A stretch of DNA of 64,000 bases. Origin: Tricholoma matsutake. Taxonomy: Eukaryota > Basidiomycota > Agaricomycetes > Agaricales > Tricholomataceae. Below the pieces are notes generated by a model. The model worked only from the letters and a program-made list of their open reading frames with translations. It was not told where the DNA came from and made no database searches. Where the stretch lies: the NCBI GenBank assembly GCA_026075535.2, contig AP026539.1, positions 6,014,001 through 6,078,000 of the forward strand, read 5' to 3'. Of this stretch, positions 56,001-64,000 are shown piece after piece. The translations under genes were made by a program, and so were the position numbers. The number at the start of each line of letters is the position of its first letter. The stretch's first letter is position 1.

Positions 56001-56134
56001 GGATATAGTCCCTGCAAATGCAGAGGTAGCCATAGCAAGGAGTGCAGTAACGGTAAAGGACTTCATTGCTCTGGAAAGGTTTGCTGGAGTTCAGGAGGGA
56101 ATTGAAGCTGGTACTCTCTCTACACTGGGGGTGG

Positions 56135-56142
56135 CTTTTATA
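56135..56142 (-). promoter_or_regulatory. TATA box of the secreted-protein gene
   Basis: TATAAAAG on the minus strand, about 70 bp upstream of the ATG, a usual fungal distance. It is left intact by the Copia insertion, so the gene's promoter could still fire. Confidence 0.6.
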
Positions 56143-57110
56143 CCTGAGATATATGGATTTTGTGTTTTACAGTGTGTGTTTTGTTTACTGGAGTTTAGCA
56201 AAGCATACATACTGAAAGCCTCAAAATCGGTCTAAATTAACCATTGAAACTTGAACAACAGGGTAAATGGGTTAACATGGCCACTCACCCTGGTGATTGT
56301 CATACAATGACTCATCTAAGCTGTTATCAGTTCAACAGGACTTCGAAATCTGATCACTACCCAGTGCTATCACCAACCAGGTCCTGGGCCAATGGGTACC
56401 TAGAGAATAAATTAAATTAGACGGGGATATCCAAGAATTAATACTTCACAAAATTCACAAATACAGATGATGGGTCCCCAAACAGTACGCGTGGCTCCCA
56501 AAAAGTGCCATACAGTACAGGCCAGCGGAATCTGCCGGACTAGGAACTGGCCCCGATGCACATGGGCTGATGGCAAAATAGACCCACTACATACAGATGG
56601 GCCGTTAGAAAATACAGGCCGTACCATATGGTTGGGCTGAAGGACGTGCCGAGGTTGCCGGGCCGAGGGTTACATATGCTGAGGCCGGGACAGATAATAC
56701 CGACGCTGATATGATCGGCATGCTGAATCATAAGAAACCTTGCATAATCAATTTCTTTATAAATAACCAAAAGGGTAGCCATGGCACCAACTGAGGCACC
56801 ACAGCAAACAAATTTGGATTGATCCTCGATCACGGTGATCATGAGTCAACGGTGGTGGCAATAAGTTTTCCGAGTTCTCAGTAATGAGTAAAATAAAGAA
56901 TGTCTCAAGGAAAGAAAAAGAATAACGATTTAACAAAGAAAACTATAAGTTAGTTATGTGTTATTACTTCCTATGCTTCTTCTTGCCATACATCTTCTTT
57001 GGGGGATCCAGAGGTGGGTCAAATAGCTTGCATTTGTCCTTCTTTTGGTCCCCCCGGCAAGGAGTACCTAGTTCGGCCACCACATTAGAAGCCTGCAATT
57101 GGGGGTGCAG
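56143..57110. other. Region right of the secreted-protein gene
   Basis: Mostly unassigned. A minus-strand frame 56540-56842 begins MITVIEDQSKFVCCGASVGA; it could be an exon of a host gene, but I recognise no family and see no clear splice partner. Confidence 0.3.
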
Positions 57111-57690
57111 TGTGGCAGGGTGAATGGTCTGCTAATCCGTTGACCTAGTGGTCATGTCGTGAGAGTTCAGGTAAGCGAGATCAGGCAAATGAGGGAAAAG
57201 GATGGAGTAGATGAGCTGTCAGCTCGTCGAGTGGAGATGGGTGTGTAACAACGCTCGGGAATGTGTTAGATCAAAATGAGATCACGTGTCAATGTCGTTG
57301 AAAATGAAAAACTGTCGTGTCAAAGGGAAAATGGCTCGAGGGTCAATGGGGACTTGTCTATGTGTTCTACTTTACTTAGTATGTAACTTGTATCAATGGG
57401 AATACACAGGAACTGGGCAGAAAGACTAATAAACTTAAGAACTTAGCTTAATATCTGGACCTTGGTGTGCAGAAGACTTGAGGAATTGGGAGACTTGAGA
57501 GGGGAAACTTAAGGGATGCAAAATTCGAGTCAAAGCAGGGTAAGCCATTCGAAAGGTGGGGAGACACCTAAATACAATGGAACACAAAAAGCATGTGAAA
57601 ATCGATTGCGCGCATTCTCTTACGCCGATTGGACTGAACTATGTAAAAGCTAAATTAATTAACAAGAAAGGTTGACCGTTTCAAAAACTA
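57111..57690 (+). repeat. Truncated TGTGGCAGGGT-type element
   Basis: It starts TGTGGCAGGGT and is collinear with the left half of 60041-61228: both hold CTTAAGNACTTAGCTTAA, CTTGGTGTGCAGAA and CATTCGAAGGTG-like words. Similarity fades by about 57690 and no right end is present. Confidence 0.6.
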
Positions 57691-57803
57691 AGAAAGAACC
57701 CCAAGAATATCATTATGTTGTGTACCATTCTCCATACCGGTCCAGTCTAAGTGTGGTTCTTTGGGGTCCCAGATCTGGGGCTTCTGCGTGGCGTGGTCAC
57801 AAA

Positions 57804-57973
57804 TGTTGAAATATTGAGCTCAGCTGTGTCAGGCCACTCTTTGGTCCTGATGCTGTTCTGTTATCATGATCCACCTCCGTTGCCTAGTTACCAGTACTTA
57901 TATATACTTCACTGTACTGTATCGTGCTCTTTGAGCACTTGTAACCCATGGGCGCTTCCCCCTTTTTGCAACA
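57804..57973 (+). repeat. 5' LTR of the gag-only element
   Basis: 170 bp, TGTTGAAATATT...TTTTTGCAACA, with TTATATATAC near 57898. Confidence 0.93.
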
Positions 57974-58256
57974 CAAGTGCTCTTCACCCCATGTGGCCTA
58001 AAACTTGTGTGTCCAACATCTTTGTGGAGACTGTACTTCCACATTTTGGTTTAGCAGAGACTGTAGTTCTGCCTTGCTTGGAACTTTGTGCACAGCAGTG
58101 ACTGGACCTCTGCTTTCTTACTTGTGACATAACTTTCAGAACCTGCAGAGATGCACTTCTGCTTCAGCCTTTGTGATCTGTGCCAACTTGCATATGGCCC
58201 ATACATTCATTCATTCTTAGTCTTATCTTCGACAATCTTTAATCTATCTTATCACA

Positions 58257-59066
58257 ATGTCTTCGGAATCTATTTGGTTCCCATCTCTCAATCACACCAA
58301 CTATGCTGAATGGGTTTTGCGGATGGAAGCAATCTTGATTCAGGGCGGCTTCTGGGGGCTAGTCACTGGGAATGAGGCATTGGGTGAGGATGAGGTGGAT
58401 GAGAAGAAGAAGAAAGCTTTTGCACAGAGGCAAGCTCAGTGCCGAGCAGAGATTGTGTTGAGGGTTGAAGATTCTCAGTTACCCCATATGGCAGATCATG
58501 ATCCAAAAGCCATTTGGAACACTCTTGCCTCTGTTCATTGTGCTCAAGGTTTCAGTAGTCAACTCCAGCTTCGTTGCCACTTCATCACTGCCACCATGAA
58601 GAAGGACCAGTCCATGGAAGGTTGGATTGGGGAGGTATGCTCTCGTTCAAACAGACTCAAAGTCATGGATGTGCCTGTCTCTGATGAGGATATTATTGTT
58701 GTTCTCACCGCTGGGCTACCATCTTCCTATGCACCTGTCATCATTTCCCTCGATTCTGTCAAAGCTACCGAGCTCACGCTTGACTTTGTCATCACCCAGC
58801 TTCTCAACAAAGAAAGTTGCCAAGTCATCTCTTCGGAGCCCAATGTTGAGGTCAAGAAAGAAGAACCCGACAATGTAGCCATGTTATCCGCACGTAGCAT
58901 TCAATGCTTCTATTGTTTGGAGAAGGGACACTTCACCAGTGTATGCCCTCAAAAGGCAAAGGATGTCAAGGAGTGGGAGGACAAGGGTTGTCATCAAGTT
59001 ACGAGCAATGCCCACTTTGCTTCCACAGCTGCAGATGAGTCTGATGAAGAAAACTATGCTATGTGA
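58257..59066 (+). CDS. Copia-type Gag of the gag-only element
   Basis: A complete 269-residue frame, ATG 58257 to TGA. It starts MSSESIWFPSLNHTNYAEWV, the N-terminal Copia gag signature, has the UBN2-like helical middle, and ends with a zinc knuckle CFYCLEKGHFTSVC (about 58908) and an acidic tail DESDEENYAM. A protease-integrase-RT stretch would normally follow; here the 3' LTR does. It could package its own RNA and use enzymes of an autonomous Copia. It is the only clearly intact TE coding sequence in the window. Confidence 0.88.
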   Translation: MSSESIWFPSLNHTNYAEWVLRMEAILIQGGFWGLVTGNEALGEDEVDEKKKKAFAQRQAQCRAEIVLRVEDSQLPHMADHDPKAIWNTLASVHCAQGFSSQLQLRCHFITATMKKDQSMEGWIGEVCSRSNRLKVMDVPVSDEDIIVVLTAGLPSSYAPVIISLDSVKATELTLDFVITQLLNKESCQVISSEPNVEVKKEEPDNVAMLSARSIQCFYCLEKGHFTSVCPQKAKDVKEWEDKGCHQVTSNAHFASTAADESDEENYAM

Positions 59067-59148
59067 TGGAATATTTGTTCATTTTCATTATTCATTTATT
59101 TGTATCCTTTTATGTGACTTATCTTATGGTCTTTCGCTCGAGGGGGTG

Positions 59149-59318
59149 TGTTGAAATATTGAGCTCAGCTGTGTCAGGCCGCTCTTTGGTCCTGATGCTG
59201 TTCTGTTATCATGATCCACCTCTGTTGCCTAGTTACCAGTACTTATATATACTTCACTGTACCGTATCGTGCTCTTTGAGCACTTGTAACCCATGGGTGC
59301 TTCTCCCTTTTTGCAACA
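59149..59318 (+). repeat. 3' LTR of the gag-only element
   Basis: 170 bp, same ends as the 5' LTR, followed by ACAAA. Confidence 0.93.
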
Positions 59319-59382
59319 ACAAATCCATAAGATATTCATAATTTTGTTGTTTGTACAGTGCTCATCACCAGGTCACAACAAC

Positions 59383-59973
59383 TGTTGGGACAGGCAATCC
59401 AAACCCGGTCCGAGAAAGGTTATTTATAATATTATCTATTTATAATTTGTAACATAAACAGATCCATAGTATAGGAGAAAAATAAGAACTCTGTCTCACA
59501 ATTCCTCATACTCTCCCGTAAAATCCAATTACTCACTGCCAGTCACACTGCCATTATTCCAAGATGTTATGGGCCCTGGCCATATCTAGGCAACACAAAC
59601 ATTATAATTTATTATGGTCAATTCTCCCGAGATTGAGGAACAGGAAATGTTAACTCCTAAATGTGTAAAAAGGGTCTATTGCAGCAGAATTAATCCTCAA
59701 CCCTTACCTGAATCTCCAGAAGACAGTGAACCCCTTATCAAATTAATTTGTACCAAGGAATATTCTAACATAAATAGAATCACTGATCATGATCACTTGA
59801 TGGACGAGAACTGGCACAAGTGGAAAGGAAGGATGAAGAGGGTTTTTATAAACTGTGATATAACTGGGTATGTCACTGGTGACAAGGAGCAACCAGTTGA
59901 ATTTAGCAATCCCATTGGCACTTGCAAGTGGGATAAAAATGACACATGGGCTCAGCAAGTAATCATTCATAAT
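59383..59973 (+). mobile_element. 5' end of another Copia element (LTR and start of gag)
   Basis: LTR from TGTTGGGACAGG (59383) to about TTCCA (59561), then TGTTATGGGCCC (59565-59576), the same half-tRNA primer word as in K and C2, then a gag frame. A hAT element interrupts it at 59973. Confidence 0.7.
59614..59973 (+). pseudogene. gag N-terminal fragment of that Copia element
   Basis: The ATG at 59614 starts MVNSPEIEEQEMLTPKC; downstream are LMDENWHKWKGRMKRVFINC and WDKNDTWAQQVI, the usual start of Copia gag. The frame runs into the inserted hAT element, so the protein is cut after 120 codons. Whether the rest survives beyond the window is unknown. Confidence 0.75.
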
Positions 59974-60040
59974 TAGTGTTTTAAGGTCCGGTTTGGTCCA
60001 GTTTTTTTCCATTTTGAAAGAGAACCGGAACCGCAACCGG

Positions 60041-61228
60041 TGTGGCAGGGTAGATGGTCTATTGGGAGTTTGTTGACAATGGTCGTCACGTCGCGAAGAA
60101 TGAGGTAAGCGTGGCACATGGATGAGTGGAAAAATAAGAATACAAAAGAAGGAAGACAACGGGTGAGAAATAACTTTGTTATGTGAGTGGAGACTGTGGG
60201 GTCAATAAAATGAGAGGGGAAGAACTAAATGCGAATGCAATCAACAGAGTCACATGATGTGTGCATCAGAATGAAAACAGGCTTGAGAATGGTGTGGTAA
60301 GATCTTGTATAATGGGAAAAGTAAGAGAAAAGAGGGCTCCTTGGGGCCATAAACTTAAGACTTGAGTACTTAGCTTAAAATCTGCCCCTTGGTGTGCAGA
60401 AACTTGAGGGACTGGGAGAAAACTTAGAGGGAGGGCATAAAAATGAGGAGAAAAGATGGGGTATGCCCAAGATGCTCCATTCGAAGGTGGGAGGACACCT
60501 TATACAAATGCAAGGTAACTACAAGCCAAACACTGATCACACACATTCTCTTGCATCAACAGGACCAAACAACCAGAAATTGGTAATGAGGTATCTATTT
60601 TGGAAGGTGATGGGAAAGTCCATGAAAAATAAAATGTCCATGCGAGGTTGCTGTCAAGGATGTAGTCGAGTCCTCATCTAAAGGTTTCACCACTGGAAAT
60701 GACTCAAGGAAGAGCCATTGTCGAGGCTCTCTATTTGTGGGACACGACCTGTGCCCCCAGCAAGTGCGGAGAGCACCTGAATGAGACCCCTCGACCCTAC
60801 CATCCAGTTGCTAGACCCGTCAAGTCAGATTTTAGCCAGCCAAGAAGTTGTCAATGCTTGACATTGCGGATCGTTGAGGTATTAAGGTACAAAAATAAGA
60901 CTATAAAAGGAAAATGAAAATGAAATGAAATCCCAGTTCCGATCCTTTGGAATGGGTGCAGTGCTGTCGACACGGAGGCCAAGGAAGCCAGGAAACATGA
61001 GCAAATGCATGACTAATGCATCACATACTCAATGTGTCATGTTGTGAGCAAAAGAAGTAACCTGGAAAGTAAAAATAGAATGCAGAACATCAGTGACGCA
61101 AATCATGAAAGGACTGTATCAAAATCAAGTAAAGGGACTGAAAGGGCCCTCTGTAGGCAAGATATCAAGACTGGAGAGAAAATAGGAAAAGGGTGTGGTT
61201 GATGAGTAGGACTCGTCACCCTACCACA
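60041..61228. mobile_element. 1188-bp insertion with TGTGGCAGGGT / ACCCTACCACA ends
   Basis: Inverted ends match at 10 of 11 bases. The flanks are CCGG (60037-60040) and CTGG (61229-61232), probably a 4-bp duplication with one CpG change. TG..CA ends suit a solo LTR, but inverted ends this long also suit a MITE. No coding frame is supported. Confidence 0.65.
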
Positions 61229-61620
61229 CTGGTTCAATGATATTTAAAAAGTATATAAAACTGGACCGAACCACACAAAACCAGTTTTGTGCAGTTTTGT
61301 GCAGTCCGACCACCGGTTGTAGCCGGTTTCTCAAAGACCTACATTATATACATAATATATTCTAAAACTAAAATAATGCCCCTCACAGGCAGGGGCCTGT
61401 GAGCAAGCATGTAGGTAGTACAATAAATAAAGAAAAAGAAAACATACCCCCTACCTCACAAGTTGTGCAAGGAGGGGGCTGTGAGCGGCGAGCGGGCTGC
61501 TGGGTCATTCATCGTTGTTGCTGTTGTTGTTGTCCTATCATAATTGTTGTCCGCTCATCATCATTGTCCACTTGTTGTTGTTGTCCACTTGTTGTTGTTG
61601 TCTGCTTGTTGTTGTTGTCC

Positions 61621-61760
<140 letters not shown>

Positions 61761-62151
61761 TTGTTGTTGCCCCATTGTTGTTGTTGTCCCATTGTTGTTG
61801 TTGTCCCATTGTTGTTGTTGTCCCATTGTTGTTGTTGTCCCGTTGTTGTTGTTGTCCCTTCGTTGTTCCCTGTCATCATCGTCATCCTATCATCATCGTC
61901 ATCGTCGTCCTTGTTGTTGTCCATTGTTGTTGTTGTCTGTTGTTGTTGTTGTTGTTGTTGTCCATTGTTGTTGTTGTTGTTGTTGTCCATTGTTGTTGTT
62001 GTTGCTGTTGTCCATTGTTGTTGTTGTTGTTGTCCATTGTTGTTGTTGTCCCTCATCATTGTTGTCATTGTCCCTCATCTCCTAGCCGTGTCCTTGCCAG
62101 TTTCATTGTTTGTCTTTAAGACCTGTTACCACCCTGCGAGCAGATGCTCAC

Positions 62152-62577
62152 TATAAGGGCAACCTAAGCCTCTAGCAAAGGGAAATCCAAAGTTAAAATT
62201 ATACTACATAATACAGGCATTGGGGACACACCGAGCAAAGGGAAATCCGAAGAGAAAACTCTAAGGATCCCCTTGCTGATGCCCAGTATATGTGAAGACA
62301 ACAAAAATCAAATATAACCTAAAAATAGAAAAAGGTGGAGATAGGCAGATCAAGGCCACTGAATGACATCATACCAAGGGATATGTGTCGGAAGGGGTAC
62401 TCTGCCTCTAAATATAAAAGTGTCAACATGTACAAACATGATAGCAAGGGAAAATTAGTAATAAAATCTGGAAAAATCATAGAAAATGAAGAATAGAAGG
62501 AAATGAGGTGGGGAAAAATATAGGATGAACATAAAAAATAGGAAAAACACACAGGGCACCCCCCTAGTCCCCTTACA
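62152..62577 (-). repeat. 3' LTR of A4
   Basis: 426 bp, same ends as the other A LTRs. Confidence 0.94.
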
Positions 62578-62589
62578 TCACCCCCTCTC

Positions 62590-64000
62590 TAAGATGCATC
62601 GCCCCGATGCATTCGAAATTGCATACGACCAAAGTCCATGACTTGAATGCGACGCGGTGCAGCAGTGTGCCATCGGTGGAATTCCTTGATTAACCGAGGG
62701 GCATTTACGTCAGATTCTTTGACCCTCATACCCATAACCCTTCCAATGTACCAAATACTGGAGTTTTCCTCGACGCAAATGGCTGTCCAAGATTGACTCG
62801 ACTTCATATTGGGGTTCTCCCTCGATCACTGTAGGTGGTGGTGGTGGGTGTGAATGGCATCCCAGGAACAGATCTGGGGGAGCTGGAAGCAATTTGATGA
62901 CATGGAAGACAGGATGGAGTCTGGACATGGAGGCTGGGAGGCATAGATGATAGGCATGCACTCCAACACACTTGACAATGGGGAAAGGTCCCAAGAGGCG
63001 ATGAGTGAGTTTCTTGGATGGACGTGTAGTGGAGACGTCACTGGAGTCAAGATAAACTCAATCACCAACCTTGTACTGAGGGGTTGGGGAGTGGCGTTGG
63101 TTGTAAAATTGTGCCATGTCGTCCTTCACCTTTGCTAAGGCTGCCCTTGCCTCCTCCAAGCTATCCCTCATGCGTTCTGTGAACTCATTCACTGTCTCGA
63201 TGTGTGAGGGAGTTTGGTGAGGTTCAAATCCCATGCGTGGATGTCGTCCAGTGTCTAAGAGGAAAGGGGTCTGTTGAGTGGAAGCATGGACATGGTTGTT
63301 GTATCTGAACTCGGCCAAAGGAAGGAGATCGTCCCAATCATCCTGGTGTTCATTGACAAAGAGGCAGATGTACTGCTCCAGTTCCTGGTTGACTCGCTCC
63401 ATCTGGCCATCAGTTTGTGGGTGATAAGCGGTTGAAGCGAGGAGTTTGATCCCCAGGAGTCGGTACAGCTCACAAGTGAACTCTGCCATGAACTGAGGGC
63501 CACGATCAGAGAGGAAGGCACCAGGAAGTCCATGTAATTTCCACACGTGGTGGAGGTAGAGTCGAGTGGCACCTAGGGCACTGACAGTGGTGTGAGTGGG
63601 AATGAAGTGAGCGTGTTTTCCCACTGAGTCAACTGTGCACATCACTGCATCAAACCCATTTGACTCTGGCAATTCCACCACAAAGTCGACACTGACGACA
63701 TCCCAACAACTCTCTGGAACAGGAAGAGGGTGTAGCTCGCCAATAGGCTTGCGACGAGGAACCTTGGTGCATAAGCAAAGGTCACAAGTGCGACAATACT
63801 GACCAATGAGCCATGACATTTGTGGCCACCAATAGTTCTGTGAGGTGAGCTCCAAGGTCTTCCAGCATCCGGGGTGGCCAGCAATCTGTGAGTCATGGTG
63901 TTGGGATATGATGCGCCGGCGAAGATCTGGGTCATTGGGAACATAGATGCGATCCCTGAAATACAACAAGTCCTCCTTTTCAGCCCACTCTGCCGCACGT
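62590..64000 (-). pseudogene. Integrase and chromodomain of A4 (partial, broken)
   Basis: From the right edge downwards: zinc finger HHDSQIAGHPGCWK..C..C, DDE core DFVVELPESNGFD, LSDRGPQF and E in QMERVNQELEQ, in an open frame to TGA at 63058-63060; then [16 protein letters not shown] and the [10 protein letters not shown] chromodomain start, cut by a small deletion (the EENSWVEE box is missing). The TGA stands at the codon where A3 has CAA and A2 also has TGA. Confidence 0.85.

Larger units (their letters stand above)
50698..56066 (-). pseudogene. Small secreted cysteine-rich protein gene, eight exons, split by a Copia element
   Basis: ATG 56064-56066; a signal peptide MKSFTVTALLAMATSAFA, cleavage likely after AFA. 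The Copia insertion cuts exon 1 after 22 codons; removing it and one GGATA restores ..GTIS-ATPAVPAK. Exons after it: 51520-51543, 51431-51461, 51303-51373, 51191-51234, 51081-51126, 50978-51033, 50826-50913, 50698-50766 (TAA). All seven introns are GT-AG, 47-68 nt, and every exon joins in frame; the product is 164 residues. Mature Cys: TCYN, DWCN, NGCAF, GNCN, DQCNT, DLCGQ, six in all, so three disulfides are likely. The C-terminal PVDQCNT..GKQGG..CGQWRTDP pattern matches fungal small secreted proteins of unknown function. Apart from the Copia no break is seen. Confidence 0.85.
57804..59318 (+). mobile_element. Gag-only LTR element (TR-GAG type)
   Basis: 1515 bp with two 170-bp LTRs (57804-57973, 59149-59318), a perfect 5-bp duplication ACAAA (57799-57803, 59319-59323), a purine tract CGAGGGGGTG before the 3' LTR, and a single intact gag ORF. 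There is no protease, RT or integrase; it must borrow them. LTRs differ at five bases, four of them at CG sites. Confidence 0.93.
62152..64000 (-). mobile_element. Ty3/Gypsy element, family A, copy A4 (3' part only)
   Basis: 3' LTR and integrase-chromodomain region, running off the right edge. Inserted into a hAT element at CTCAC. Confidence 0.93.

Noticed and set aside
56540..56842. Minus-strand 100-codon frame as a host gene
   Set aside because: No recognisable domain, no clear splice partners; kept only as a remark in the region entry.

Overview
The window looks like repeat-rich nuclear DNA of an agaricomycete-type basidiomycete. The evidence is short GT-AG introns of about 47-68 nt, chromodomain Ty3/Gypsy and Copia elements, and gene families that I recognise from agaricomycete genomes. 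I see one clear host gene. Almost everything else is transposable elements (TEs), most of them broken and many nested. I found no rRNA, tRNA gene or CRISPR array.

Layout. 1-4172: a minus-strand chromodomain-type Gypsy copy (family A, copy A1), cut by the window edge. 4346-5194: hAT MITE. 5510-6115: 158-bp tandem repeat. 7151-31540: a decayed Gypsy element whose protease part (7151-8160) and RT-RNase H-integrase part (27045-31540) flank a divergent two-gene locus, T1 (minus) and T2 (plus). T1 is itself split by a second Gypsy family (B, 12129 to about 24470). B contains a 6.5-kb family A copy (A2, 13995-20473, TSD GATGA), and A2 contains a solo A LTR (17898-18323, TSD CTGTA). 31541-38616: two Copia copies around one LTR, with hAT MITEs. 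39090-42571: further hAT elements. 42577-48605: complete family A copy A3 (TSD GCTGT). 49147-50202: hAT-like element. 50698-56066: a small secreted cysteine-rich protein gene with eight exons, interrupted in its signal-peptide exon by a nearly intact Copia element (51549-56000, TSD GGATA). 57804-59318: gag-only LTR element (TSD ACAAA). 59383-62151: Copia 5' end interrupted by a hAT element that carries a 1.2-kb TGTGG...CCACA insert. 62152-64000: Gypsy copy A4, cut by the right edge.

How it works together. The elements bear a strong CpG-decay mark. All differences between the two LTRs of the 51-56 kb Copia lie at CG/TG/CA dinucleotides. The in-frame TGA codons I could compare in families A and B sit where CGA (Arg) is expected, and sister copies carry CAA at several of the same codons. 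RT catalytic Asp codons are changed to Asn by the same kind of step. This fits methylated, silenced repeats.

Most unusual signals. (1) The secreted-protein gene, still open in every exon but split by a Copia. (2) A run of six short hairpins about 37 nt apart, with different stems but the same AAGCC-type loop, in the leader of Gypsy B. (3) A -1 frameshift heptamer joining gag and pro of Gypsy B that appears only when A2 is removed in silico. (4) The T1/T2 divergent gene pair.
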